Origin: a virus
Reading direction: 5' to 3' (one strand)
Length of the DNA: 41,543 nucleotides
IMG/VR virus record: IMGVR_UViG_3300023103_000001
Coordinates: 1-41,543 of that record
Under the pieces are notes generated by a model, which did no database searches, was not told the origin of the DNA, and saw only the letters and a program-made list of their open reading frames with translations. The position numbers and the translations under genes are program-made. Shown piece after piece: positions 1 to 6,203 of the stretch (its first letter is position 1; each line of letters opens with the position of its first letter).

Positions 1-127
1 CTAACTGAAGCTCGATCCTGTGGGCTTCATTCGTCAACGCGGCTTGCTCTGCGTACAGGTTCTTGCGGGCCTTCTTCTGATTCCGGGCGATCTCAATCCG
101 TCCAAGCAGTTCAGAGCGTTGGAGGTC
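1..127. repeat. Terminal direct repeat, left copy
   Basis: These 127 bases are identical to 41417-41543. An exact overlap of this length at both contig ends is what an assembler leaves when it walks round a circular or circularly permuted molecule, so the real genome is about 41,416 bp. It is not evidence of a biological 127-bp terminal repeat, because 127 is also a common assembly word size. Confidence 0.95.
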
Positions 128-232
128 GATAGTCAGAAGCCGACGACGAAGCTGATCCTCGCCGAGCGACTTCTCTTTCCTCCCCATCCAAGGGAGATTG
201 AGGATGGAGCAGAGTTTGTGAAAGAGGGTCAT
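1..232 (-). CDS. Small coiled-coil protein, N-terminal part (gene crosses the circular join)
   Basis: Joined with 41379-41416 this leftward gene encodes 89 residues. Residues 17-78 are rich in Arg, Lys, Glu, Gln and Leu with heptad-like spacing (LRRRLLTIDLQ, ELLGRIEIA), so a long coiled coil is likely. The ATG at 230-232 overlaps the stop of the upstream membrane protein in an ATGA arrangement, which points to translational coupling. The family is not recognised. It belongs to the leftward early operon. Confidence 0.7.
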   Translation of the reverse strand, partial: MTLFHKLCSILNLPWMGRKEKSLGEDQLRRRLLTIDLQRSELLGRIEIARNQKKARKNLYAEQAALTNEAHRIELQL

Positions 233-357
233 TTCGAGATAACCCACTGAACGATCGTCCAGATGACCCAGATTCCAAATCCCGTCATCGCAATGGATGC
301 AACGGCGCAAATGAGAAACCAGATACCGGCCAGTTTGAAAATCGAGCGGTCTTTCAT
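229..357 (-). CDS. 42-residue single-pass membrane protein
   Basis: This short leftward ORF starts MKDRSIFKLAG and has a hydrophobic stretch from about residue 8 to 38 (WFLICAVASIAM, then IWVIWTIVQWVI), which is one long or two short membrane helices. An AAAGGA ribosome site lies about 7 bases before the ATG, and its stop overlaps the next start by four bases. Function is unknown; small membrane proteins like this are frequent in phage early operons. An AGCGG/CCGCT hairpin lies upstream at about 375-392. Confidence 0.65.
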   Translation of the reverse strand: MKDRSIFKLAGIWFLICAVASIAMTGFGIWVIWTIVQWVISK

Positions 358-442
358 CTTACAGTCCTTTCAGGTGAGCGGAAACATATCCGCTTGTAGG
401 GTGGGGATGGATGCCTGCTAAGGCCAGAATGAACCCAAAGCA

Positions 443-748
443 TCAGCCACGGTCGGCTCCTTTGGGGGTGGTTTGAGGAGACTGCGCCTTCGGCTCCGTA
501 CCGCAGGTGCTTGTAGAAATGTCCATGGTCTCCGCCTCATTCTGTCGCGCCCTAGCCGCCGCGTACTCAGCGAAAAATGTAGAGGTCCAGAGGTAGAACC
601 TGAGGCGCGGATTGATGGTTTGCGCCCACTCGATGTATTCGAGGGCCTGCGGCTCCCAGAAGAAAAATGACTGAGGCTCCCATCGGTCATCACGGCCCTC
701 GACGTTCATGCAGACGAGGTAGCCGTGGAGTTCGTCCCTGACGCTCAT
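443..748 (-). CDS. Uncharacterised phage protein, 101 aa
   Basis: The protein has an aromatic-rich N-terminal half (DDRWEPQSFFFWEP, RLRFYLWTS) and a polar, low-complexity tail rich in Ser, Thr, Gln and Pro. The ATG at 746-748 overlaps the upstream stop as ATGA, so it is probably coupled to the 745-1149 gene. I do not recognise the family. It is chosen over other frames here because of its start overlap and its position in the leftward gene train. Confidence 0.65.
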   Translation of the reverse strand: MSVRDELHGYLVCMNVEGRDDRWEPQSFFFWEPQALEYIEWAQTINPRLRFYLWTSTFFAEYAAARARQNEAETMDISTSTCGTEPKAQSPQTTPKGADRG

Positions 749-1149
749 TGGAACCTCACCTTGCCATCGTCACCGAGGGTGACGATCAGGGGCGGGAAGC
801 CGCGACCGACAAGCACGTTGTGCTGGCGGCCACTCCAGAAGACGCCGCCGTCAACCCGGTCTGGATTGCGGTCAGTGTAAACCTCAGACTGACGCTCACA
901 ATCCGCGATGACCCGCGCGAGAGTTTCCGGGGCGAGGTGACGGAAGCCGACCTGCATGTGTCCTGCGTCGCAGTTTCCCGGCTCAACATCGAGGTATCCC
1001 GGATGTTCTGCGCTAGAGAACAAGGCCTCGACATAGCCCTGAGCGAAGGGCGTGAGGTCGGACCAGAACCAGCAACCGGTGCTTTCGTTGGGCTTCTGGT
1101 CCGGTGCGGGGCACTGGACATAGCCACTCGTATCGAGCTGAAAGCCCAT
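745..1149 (-). CDS. Uncharacterised phage protein, 134 aa
   Basis: The protein begins MGFQLDTSGYVQCPAP and contains WFWSDLTPFAQGYVEALF and FRHLAPETLARVIADCE, a pattern seen in small phage early proteins of unknown role. It looks like a soluble alpha/beta protein, with no membrane segment. It lies 3 bp downstream of the Cys-rich gene 1153-1383 and overlaps the next gene by 4 bp, so the three are very likely cotranscribed from the leftward promoter. The opposite-strand ORF at 748-1407 is its shadow. Confidence 0.75.
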   Translation of the reverse strand: MGFQLDTSGYVQCPAPDQKPNESTGCWFWSDLTPFAQGYVEALFSSAEHPGYLDVEPGNCDAGHMQVGFRHLAPETLARVIADCERQSEVYTDRNPDRVDGGVFWSGRQHNVLVGRGFPPLIVTLGDDGKVRFQ

Positions 1150-1152
1150 ATC

Positions 1153-1383
1153 TCAGGCTCCTTTAGTCAGAGAACGGGGAATAACGATGTCCTTGACGAT
1201 CTCCCGCCAATCAGGACGAAGAGTGATGATGGAGTCCTCGGAAAGCTCTTCCTCTTCCATCTCGTCAGAGCAGGTATAGCAGACGCCAGAGGGAGCCATG
1301 TCCAGCTCGTTGTCCTCGACCCACCTGAGGCAGCGGGGGCAGTCGGTTCCGTGAATCTCTTGCGGGTCAGCGTACCGGTACAT
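1153..1383 (-). CDS. Small putative zinc-ribbon protein, 76 aa
   Basis: This is the first gene of the leftward early operon. I chose the ATG at 1381-1383 (MYRYADPQ) over a longer upstream start because an AGGAG ribosome site lies just before it. Residues 14-40 hold two Cys pairs, CPRC and CYTC, about 20 apart, as in a treble-clef or zinc ribbon, followed by an acidic run (DEMEEEELSED). The C-terminal part is basic and hydrophobic. The exact role is unknown; a DNA-binding or protein-binding adaptor is plausible. Confidence 0.7.
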   Translation of the reverse strand: MYRYADPQEIHGTDCPRCLRWVEDNELDMAPSGVCYTCSDEMEEEELSEDSIITLRPDWREIVKDIVIPRSLTKGA

Positions 1384-1431
1384 CTCTATCTCCTGTCCAT
1401 CTGTTAGAGCGAAGGCTCTAGAAATCTTTGC

Positions 1432-1510
1432 CGAGACGGCCACCACGCACGGGTGGGGTTTTTAGGACCCTTCCGACTTTCCTCCGGGCTTCACCGGGCG
1501 GGCCGTCTCG
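1432..1510. repeat. Inverted repeat in the divergent early control region
   Basis: CGAGACGGCC at 1432-1441 and its exact complement at 1501-1510 form a perfect 10-bp inverted repeat with a 59-base interval. Inside it, CCACC (1440-1444) and GGTGG (1452-1456) are followed by TTTTT at 1459-1463, which resembles a weak rightward terminator. The whole element lies in the leader of the leftward transcript, so it could fold as an RNA control structure. Confidence 0.45.
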
Positions 1511-1518
1511 ACAACCCG

Positions 1519-1548
1519 AACATACGACCCAACCGAACGACAGGTCAA
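1519..1548 (-). promoter_or_regulatory. Putative leftward early promoter
   Basis: On the minus strand TTGACC (1543-1548) and TATGTT (1519-1524) are separated by 18 bp, a sigma70-like pair. It faces the leftward operon that starts at 1383, leaving a leader of about 130 bases. It is back to back with the rightward promoter at 1562-1589. Confidence 0.5.
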
Positions 1549-1561
1549 GAAGTATTTTCGC

Positions 1562-1589
1562 TTGATCTAACGATGCCGTTCGATATATG
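1562..1589 (+). promoter_or_regulatory. Putative rightward early promoter
   Basis: TTGATC (1562-1567) and TATATG (1584-1589) are 16 bp apart. The expected start of transcription, about 1596, falls one or two bases before the ATG at 1598, which would make the regulator mRNA leaderless. No Shine-Dalgarno sequence is present in that gap. Confidence 0.5.
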
Positions 1590-1597
1590 GTGTCAGT

Positions 1598-1852
1598 ATG
1601 GAAAAACAGCTATCGCCATTTTCGTCGCTGCTGCGGAGCCTCCGGGCAAAGAGTGGCATGTCTCTTTCGCAAGCCTCTAGGGTGATGAAGATTTCAAAGG
1701 CGCATCTGCACGACCTTGAGTCGGGAAAATCAGACAACCCAACTCTTGCGACTGTGAGCGTTCTATCTCTGGCTTATGGGGTGTCTCCGTCCACCATCAT
1801 CAGGGTTGGGATAGAGAAGTTTATCGCGCCTCAATCAGAGAGGGCGAAGTGA
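1598..1852 (+). CDS. XRE-family HTH regulator (Cro/CI-like), 84 aa
   Basis: Residues 10-65 form a classic HTH_3 domain: LRAKSGMSLSQASRVMKISKAH with recognition helix around KAHLHDLESGK, then NPTLATVSVLSLAYGV. There is no C-terminal dimerisation or self-cleavage domain, so it is closer in size to Cro or a small controller protein than to a lambda CI. It is the first gene of the rightward operon and sits beside two divergent promoters, which it probably controls. The start is ATG 1598, with no ribosome site but right at a predicted transcript start. Confidence 0.85.
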   Translation: MEKQLSPFSSLLRSLRAKSGMSLSQASRVMKISKAHLHDLESGKSDNPTLATVSVLSLAYGVSPSTIIRVGIEKFIAPQSERAK

Positions 1853-2049
1853 TGGACGAACAGATTTTTGTTTCCGTTCCTCTGTACGATTCACACTCTG
1901 AAAAGCCCACGGGACGTCTGCGCTGGGTGACAAATTGGGGAGATAGAACCCAAGAGCTTGAGCAGGAGTGGCAGATTATCACCCTCGGTTCTGGTTACGC
2001 AGAACAGACGTTTGAGTGGCGCAAGATTCCTCGTGAGCCGAACCCATGA
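1852..2049 (+). CDS. Uncharacterised small protein, 65 aa
   Basis: The start is ATG 1852 (MDEQIFVSVPLYD), sharing bases with the regulator's TGA stop; AGAGGG just upstream can act as ribosome site. The sequence is Trp- and Glu-rich (LRWVTNWGDRTQELEQEWQI) with no membrane segment. The family is not recognised. The end overlaps the next gene by four bases, so the regulator, this gene and the nuclease are probably translated as a coupled unit. Confidence 0.7.
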   Translation: MDEQIFVSVPLYDSHSEKPTGRLRWVTNWGDRTQELEQEWQIITLGSGYAEQTFEWRKIPREPNP

Positions 2050-2414
2050 CCCGCAAAAGCCCAGAGGCCGACCTTCAGTGCGCCGTGGTTGAAGAGCTTC
2101 GGCTACGCACGATCAAGCCCGCCCGGTTTTGGTTTGTACCAAATGGAGGCAATCTCTCCAAGGCTCAGGCTGCGAAGTTTCAGAAGATGGGGCTTACGTC
2201 TGGCGTTCCGGACCTTCATTTCGTCTGGCGTGATCGAGACGATGCTATGCCGATGTACGGCGTGATCGAGATGAAGGCGGGACGCGGAAAGACCTCTGAG
2301 GCTCAGGCCGAATTCCTGACTGACATGGCTATTCTAGGCCATCGGTACGCGGTCTGCAATCGAGCTGATGACTTCTTCCAGACGCTTCGGAGATGGGGAT
2401 TCCCGCTCAGGTGA
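2046..2414 (+). CDS. VRR-NUC domain nuclease
   Basis: This 122-residue protein matches the short phage form of the VRR-NUC (PD-(D/E)xK) nuclease fold. Asp56 sits in SGVPDLHF (residues 52-59), Glu75 and Lys77 in VIEMKAG, and Gln87 follows in the SEAQAEF helix, which together form the metal-dependent catalytic set. Members are structure-specific nucleases, some acting on Holliday junctions. The gene overlaps its neighbours at both ends. Beside SSB in the same operon, and with Rad52 and NinB elsewhere in this phage, a role in resolving recombination or replication intermediates is likely. Confidence 0.85.
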   Translation: MTRKSPEADLQCAVVEELRLRTIKPARFWFVPNGGNLSKAQAAKFQKMGLTSGVPDLHFVWRDRDDAMPMYGVIEMKAGRGKTSEAQAEFLTDMAILGHRYAVCNRADDFFQTLRRWGFPLR

Positions 2415-2701
2415 AGGGGTTTCATAGCCTACCCCTCTGCGATTGCGGAGCCGATGCGCCCTTCTCGCTCTGGCGATGGGGCAAAGACCAAGACGGACTG
2501 AAGGATCATCATTATTGCCGCCGACACCTACCGGCGGATTTCATGCCAAGGAGAGAACCTGATGGCAAAGCTGACGGAAGAGGAAAAGAAAGCCCGGCGT
2601 ATCGAGAGGGCGAATGTAAAGCTGCTGGAACGAGTCCAGAAAGCCGGAAGTCTGACCAAAACCATGAGTCCGAACGGGGGCAACAGCGGGAGCTATTTTA
2701 G
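2411..2701 (+). CDS. Small Cys/His protein overlapping the next gene, 96 aa
   Basis: The GTG at 2411 overlaps the nuclease stop as GTGA; an ATG at 2393 would add six residues. The first half has CDCGADAPFSLWRWG and HHYCRRHLP, which together look like a zinc-binding Cys/His cluster. From 2562 onward the frame overlaps the next gene by 140 bp and the product becomes charged and low in complexity (DGKADGRGKES). The N-terminal part is convincing; the tail may simply be unconstrained read-out to the first stop. Confidence 0.55.
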   Translation: MKGFHSLPLCDCGADAPFSLWRWGKDQDGLKDHHYCRRHLPADFMPRREPDGKADGRGKESPAYREGECKAAGTSPESRKSDQNHESERGQQRELF

Positions 2702-2819
2702 TTTCCCTGACGGCAAAAGGGCTATGGACTCTGTCGTGTTCCGCTTGCTCTCTGATGGCCGCCTTAAGGCGACTGGAGACGGTCTGTTCGGTGATAGCCA
2801 GACATATGTCGTCGCGTGA
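2562..2819 (+). CDS. Uncharacterised basic protein, 85 aa
   Basis: The ATG follows a GGAGAG ribosome site. The N-terminus is a Lys/Arg-rich helix (LTEEEKKARRIERANVKLLERVQ) and the C-terminal half looks beta-rich (GSYFSFPDGKRAMDSVVF, RLKATGDGL). The family is not recognised. It overlaps the preceding frame by 140 bp and ends in a GTGA overlap with the HNH gene, which supports it as a genuine translated gene of the operon. Confidence 0.65.
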   Translation: MAKLTEEEKKARRIERANVKLLERVQKAGSLTKTMSPNGGNSGSYFSFPDGKRAMDSVVFRLLSDGRLKATGDGLFGDSQTYVVA

Positions 2820-3229
2820 AACCTGACCTATCGATCATACCGGAGCCTGACCGATCTGTAGAGGTCCGAAAGCCCCTCACGAAGAAGCAGCGCGCTCAGA
2901 TGGCCCTAGACCAAAATGGCCTGTGCGGATGCGGGTGTGGTGAAAAGTTGGATCATGCCAGAGAAGGGACGATTGACGAGCATTTACGCGCTCTAGGCCT
3001 TCAGGGGACTAACGCGCTGGAGAACCGCTCTATCTGGCGAAAGCCATGCTCTGACGCCAAGACCTACAAGCAAGACCTACCGGCCATAGCCAAGGCGAAG
3101 CGTATCGAGAAGAAGCAAGACCCTCTTTTACGAAAACCCTCAAGGCTTCAAGGCCGGGGATTCCAGAAACCAAAGGACGGCTACAAATGGCCGAGCCGAA
3201 AGTTCCCCGGCAAGCGGGAGACGCCCTGA
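2816..3229 (+). CDS. HNH-type endonuclease, 137 aa
   Basis: The start is GTG 2816, overlapping the upstream stop. Residues 35-80 show CGCGCGEKLDHAREGTIDEH, then LQGTNALENRSIWRKPCSDAKT, an arrangement of Cys pairs, the IDEH histidine, an Asn and a late Cys seen in small phage HNH nucleases. A basic tail follows (AKAKRIEKKQD). It is within the early operon rather than next to the terminase, so it may be a replication or recombination nuclease or a free-standing homing enzyme. Confidence 0.7.
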   Translation: MKPDLSIIPEPDRSVEVRKPLTKKQRAQMALDQNGLCGCGCGEKLDHAREGTIDEHLRALGLQGTNALENRSIWRKPCSDAKTYKQDLPAIAKAKRIEKKQDPLLRKPSRLQGRGFQKPKDGYKWPSRKFPGKRETP

Positions 3230-3483
3230 TGTGTGCCGAGTGTGACGGCGCTGGATATACACCCTGTACTCGTCGGGGCGGAGTGACGAGAGACCAGATT
3301 AAGAAATGTCGCAGATGCGGCGGTGAAGGATTGGAGCCTAAAAATGATCAAGCGCGTATTTCACGTCTGGGGCCGTCGTCAGTCGGTGACGGAGCCTCTG
3401 GGAACTCCCGGAGAGACCGACAAGATTCGTCAGATGGACACGGCATTCGTGGAGCATCTTCGCCGAGCCTATCTCCGGGGTGA
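3229..3483 (+). CDS. DnaJ-type zinc-finger protein
   Basis: ATG 3229 overlaps the previous TGA (TGATG) and follows GGGAG at 3216-3220; I prefer it to ATG 3187, which lies inside the HNH gene. Residues 2-40 hold CAECDGAGYTPC and CRRCGGEGLEP, the CxxCxGxG repeats of a DnaJ zinc-binding module. The remaining 45 residues are Ser/Gly/Arg-rich and share DNA with the next gene (3344-3502) in another frame, so only the zinc module is likely to be under selection. Confidence 0.6.
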   Translation: MCAECDGAGYTPCTRRGGVTRDQIKKCRRCGGEGLEPKNDQARISRLGPSSVGDGASGNSRRDRQDSSDGHGIRGASSPSLSPG

Positions 3484-3502
3484 TTTTCCAAGTGTCCAGT
3501 AG
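3344..3502 (+). CDS. Short basic protein, 52 aa
   Basis: This ORF starts MIKRVFHVWGRRQS and ends LRGDFPSVQ. GGAG lies 7 bases before the ATG. Its middle reads as a plausible amphipathic helix (TDKIRQMDTAFVEHLRRAYLRG). It overlaps the zinc-finger frame by 140 bp, and in that stretch its composition is more protein-like than the competing frame. Function is unknown. Confidence 0.5.
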   Translation: MIKRVFHVWGRRQSVTEPLGTPGETDKIRQMDTAFVEHLRRAYLRGDFPSVQ

Positions 3503-3506
3503 CCTC

Positions 3507-3722
3507 ATGCTTCAACCCATTCGAAAGCCTCTTGTGTCGGGTGAATATCCTGTCCGACCATGGGCGGATTCCGACGACAAGAACCTTGTCAGAGTGACCT
3601 ACAAGAACGCTACCATGCCCCAGATGATGAAGGCCCTGAAACGGTCCGAGAACAGCATCAGGCGGCGTTGTGTGGCCCTCAAAATCAACCTCGACTATCT
3701 CAACCCGAAAGACCCAGAATGA
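3507..3722 (+). CDS. Small putative DNA-binding protein, 71 aa
   Basis: I place the start at ATG 3507, just after the preceding TAG; a GTG at 3480 would add nine residues. The core WADSDDKNLVRVTYKNAT, then MMKALKRSENSIRRRCVALKI, has the spacing of a Myb/SANT-like or resolvase-type helix-turn-helix, in which the last helix (SENSIRRRCVAL) would contact DNA. The stop overlaps the SSB start. The call rests on pattern only. Confidence 0.6.
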   Translation: MLQPIRKPLVSGEYPVRPWADSDDKNLVRVTYKNATMPQMMKALKRSENSIRRRCVALKINLDYLNPKDPE

Positions 3723-4099
3723 AAAACATCACCATCGCCGGTCGCCTGACCAAAGACGCCGAAACCCGCCAAGCCGGATCGGACAACGTCACCAGCTTTT
3801 CCGTTGCCGTGGATGATCGTCAGGGCAAGGAAAAGACCACCATCTTCTTTGACTGCTCGATCTGGGGCAAGCGGGGAGATTCCCTCCGCGAGTACCTGAC
3901 CAAAGGAACCTCCGTCACGGCCTCTGGTGACCTCTCCAAACGCGAACACGACGGTAAGACCTACCTGACTATCCGGGTGAACGAAGTGACCCTACAGGGC
4001 GGTAAATCGCAGGGTGACCGTGAGGCCGTCAAAAGCGATGGTCGCGGACGTTCTGAGAGTGTTTCCGGGAACGACCGTTTTGACGACGTTCCGTGGTGA
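3719..4099 (+). CDS. ssb: Single-stranded DNA-binding protein
   Basis: This 126-residue protein begins MKNITIAGRLTKDAETR and shows the OB-fold pattern of bacterial SSB (TSFSVAVDDRQ, FFDCSIWGKRGDSLREYL, GTSVTASGDLSKR). The C-terminus ends in the acidic tip FDDVPW, equivalent to the DDDIPF tip that recruits replication and repair partners. It coats single-stranded DNA during replication and recombination. The ATG overlaps the upstream stop; a longer in-frame extension to 3560 is a shadow of the previous gene. Confidence 0.93.
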   Translation: MKNITIAGRLTKDAETRQAGSDNVTSFSVAVDDRQGKEKTTIFFDCSIWGKRGDSLREYLTKGTSVTASGDLSKREHDGKTYLTIRVNEVTLQGGKSQGDREAVKSDGRGRSESVSGNDRFDDVPW

Positions 4100-4106
4100 T
4101 TGACAG

Positions 4107-4631
4107 ATGGGAGCCCTGATAGCGTTCCCTACGGCGGCTGTAACCTCCACGTTCGTTGATGCGTGGGGGTTACTCCCGACCTCTATGAAAACCCGGTCTC
4201 TGAGCCGCGCCAAGCTCAAACCGATATGGGATGCCGCTGCAAAACGTGTTGGTGGTCAGGACGTTCTTCTAGGGGCTCTGAAGGCCTATCTGAAGGGCGA
4301 TAAGGACTTGCCGAAGTCTGGCGGCCCGGCGCTGGATAGGTGGCTGAAGAACGAGAAATACGACCACTGGCTAGAGGGGGACAATAGCATTGTAAGCGAT
4401 GTTACCTCCGAAACGGATAAACTCGCCTTCCCCGACAAGGCCATCAGAGACGCCGTTCTAGCCGCTCTGGGGCTCCCCTTTGTCGTTAGCTACTTGGACC
4501 CTTGCAGCCTCATAGAAGGCCCTCACGGCCCCCTTCTCCAGCCTAAGACAGACTATGCCAGAAGGAAGCTGGAAGAGCATAAGGGATTGCTGAAGTCGCT
4601 AGGGCTTTACGGGCTGAGGATGAAAGTTTAG
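4107..4631 (+). CDS. Possible phage replication protein, 174 aa
   Basis: This is the last gene of the rightward early operon, seven bases after SSB. It contains LKPIWDAAAKRVGGQDVLL, then GALKAYLKGDKDLPKSGGPA and LDRWLKNEKYDHWLE, resembling the helical C-terminal module of phage replication proteins, in which a short Pro-containing linker precedes a WL..W helix. No helicase or primase motif is present. If the phage has its own initiator or helicase loader, this is the best candidate, but the assignment is inference from position and loose similarity. Confidence 0.45.
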   Translation: MGALIAFPTAAVTSTFVDAWGLLPTSMKTRSLSRAKLKPIWDAAAKRVGGQDVLLGALKAYLKGDKDLPKSGGPALDRWLKNEKYDHWLEGDNSIVSDVTSETDKLAFPDKAIRDAVLAALGLPFVVSYLDPCSLIEGPHGPLLQPKTDYARRKLEEHKGLLKSLGLYGLRMKV

Positions 4632-4714
4632 CTTCTATCCGCGCCGCTCAGTTTACCGGACCGCCGCCATCCTGCCTCGGGCATAGCACAAAGCACCTGA
4701 GACTATCTGTAGAG

Positions 4715-4744
4715 CGCCCGCTGGATTCGTCTGGCGGGCGTTTT
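4715..4744 (+). terminator. Intrinsic terminator of the rightward early operon
   Basis: CGCCCGC (4715-4721) pairs with GCGGGCG (4734-4740), followed by TTTT. It lies 84 bp after the 4107-4631 gene and just before the two leftward tRNA genes, insulating the operons. Confidence 0.75.
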
Positions 4745-4747
4745 GCT

Positions 4748-4822
4748 TGGTTCAGGGACTTGGGTTCGAACCAAGCTCTCCGCAGTCAAAGTGCGGCATC
4801 CTACCAGATAGACGATCCCTGA
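4748..4822 (-). tRNA. tRNA-Gln (anticodon UUG)
   Basis: The minus strand folds into a full cloverleaf: acceptor TCAGGGA/TCCCTGA, anticodon stem CCGCA/TGCGG around loop CTTTGAC (anticodon TTG), and T arm CTTGG-TTCGAAC-CCAAG. The discriminator A and an encoded CCA end are present, which suits a mobile tRNA that may not rely on host end-processing. It reads CAA codons. It is second in the leftward tRNA pair. Confidence 0.93.
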
Positions 4823-4825
4823 AAA

Positions 4826-4902
4826 TGGTCTGCGTGGCAGGATTTGAACCTACGACCCCCTGATTCCAAATCAGGTATTCTACCAAACTGAACTACACGC
4901 AG
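4826..4902 (-). tRNA. tRNA-Pro (anticodon UGG)
   Basis: The minus strand gives acceptor CTGCGTG/CACGCAG, D stem GTTC/GAAT, anticodon stem CCTGA/TCAGG with loop TTTGGAA (anticodon TGG), T arm GTAGG-TTCAAAT-CCTGC, discriminator A and an encoded CCA. It lies between the rtcB terminator and tRNA-Gln, with only three bases between the two tRNA genes. Confidence 0.93.
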
Positions 4903-4928
4903 AAAAACCCCGCGTGGTGAGCGCGGGG
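4903..4928 (-). terminator. Intrinsic terminator after rtcB, abutting tRNA-Pro
   Basis: On the minus strand CCCCGCG (4922-4928 read leftward) and CGCGGGG (4908-4914) form a 7-bp stem with a 7-base loop, followed by TTTTT (4903-4907). The U-tract ends exactly at the 5' base of tRNA-Pro, so the tRNAs depend on read-through or on an unseen promoter. Confidence 0.8.
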
Positions 4929-4976
4929 CCTAGTTCTGTCGCGGTCGAGGTCGGAAAGTCATTCCGCCTTATGGCA

Positions 4977-6203
4977 TCAACCTTTCACGCACACAACCTG
5001 TCTCAGCGTGTGAACGATTTCGACGTGATCGGCCTGAGCCGACATGACGGCGTCAATGTCCTTGTAGGCTCCAGGGGTCTCATCAATGACCTCCTCGTCC
5101 TTCCGGCATTCCACGCCTTCGGTCGCTTTTATATGGTCTTCTACCGTAAAGCGGCGCTTGGCTTCCGTTCTGGACATGGCGCGACCAGCCCCGTGAGAGC
5201 ACGAGTTCATCGACATGGCCAGAGGAGCCCCGGGCTTGGCCTTCACAATGAAGGATTTCGCCCCCATCGATCCGGGGATGATGCCAAGCTCCGTCTCAGT
5301 AATGCGAACCGCACCCTTTCGCGTCACCATGACCTCGGCCCCAAAGTGGGATTCCTGAGACACATAGTTGTGGTGGCAGTTCACGGCCTCGCAGTCGGTC
5401 ACGAACGGCTTTTCGATGGTCGCCCGCATAGCGTCTAAGGCGGCCTCCATCATCAAGGACCGATTGAGCTTGGCGAAGCCTTGAGCCCACGAAAGCGCCT
5501 TCATGTAGTCAGGATAAAGTGGCGAGCCCTGAGCGATATAGGCGAGGTCTTGATCAGGCAGATTTATGAACCACCGCTTCATTTCCTCCTTCGCCTTTTC
5601 GATGAAGTAGGAGCCGATACGGTTCCCGATACCGCGAGAGCCAGAGTGAAGCATGATCCAGACGCGGTCTTGTTCGTCCAGGCACACCTCAACAAAGTGA
5701 TTCCCCGTCCCCAGAGTACCGAGATGCGACGGAGCGCGTTCCGCAGCCTGACCGATTTTGGGGTGCTTCTCCACGATTTCGGAAAGCCCATGACGCAGAC
5801 GATCAAACTCGGCAGCGTATCTCTCAGGAACATCGCCCCAAGCACCACGATCTCCCGGAGCGCCGTTGTTGGTCCTGCCGTGAGGAATACGGGACTCAAT
5901 TGCGGTGCGAAGTCCGAAGAGATTATCGGGAAGGTCAGAAGCAGTCAGAGACGTTCTCTGAGCGATCATCCCGCAACCGATGTCCACGCCCACGGCCGCA
6001 GGGATAATAGCGCCACGCGTAGGGATAACAGAGCCTACAGTAGCGCCCATACCCCAATGAACGTCAGGCATGACGGCAATGTGCTTATGCACGAATGGCA
6101 TGGCGGCCAGATTATCAATCTGCTTGCGGGCTGCATCCTCTAGCTGGACACCGTCAATCCATGCCTTGACCAAACCTCCTTGAGCGCCCTCAAAAACCTT
6201 CAT
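4977..6203 (-). CDS. rtcB: RtcB-type RNA ligase (3'-phosphate)
   Basis: This 408-residue protein has every RtcB signature: PDVHWG (46-51), GVDIGCGM (72-79, metal-binding Cys77), GTGNHF (165-170), HSGSRG (186-191), NCHHN (275-279), GSMG (311-314) and HGAGR (337-341), where His337 is the expected guanylylated residue. RtcB joins 2',3'-cyclic-phosphate or 3'-phosphate RNA ends to 5'-OH ends using GTP and Mn2+. I chose ATG 6203 over ATG 6230 because GGAG lies 8 bases upstream. It overlaps the 6190-6612 gene, and two tRNA genes follow it, which suggests repair of cleaved tRNA. Confidence 0.95.
   Translation of the reverse strand: MKVFEGAQGGLVKAWIDGVQLEDAARKQIDNLAAMPFVHKHIAVMPDVHWGMGATVGSVIPTRGAIIPAAVGVDIGCGMIAQRTSLTASDLPDNLFGLRTAIESRIPHGRTNNGAPGDRGAWGDVPERYAAEFDRLRHGLSEIVEKHPKIGQAAERAPSHLGTLGTGNHFVEVCLDEQDRVWIMLHSGSRGIGNRIGSYFIEKAKEEMKRWFINLPDQDLAYIAQGSPLYPDYMKALSWAQGFAKLNRSLMMEAALDAMRATIEKPFVTDCEAVNCHHNYVSQESHFGAEVMVTRKGAVRITETELGIIPGSMGAKSFIVKAKPGAPLAMSMNSCSHGAGRAMSRTEAKRRFTVEDHIKATEGVECRKDEEVIDETPGAYKDIDAVMSAQADHVEIVHTLRQVVCVKG

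Noticed and set aside
748-1407. 219-codon ORF on the plus strand
   Set aside because: It is the shadow of the leftward genes 745-1149 and 1153-1383, which have start-stop overlaps and a ribosome site.
4748-4902. tRNA genes as a phage attachment site
   Set aside because: No integrase gene is present and no core repeat is seen beside them.
5481-6143. 220-codon ORF on the plus strand
   Set aside because: It is antisense to rtcB, whose motifs are complete.
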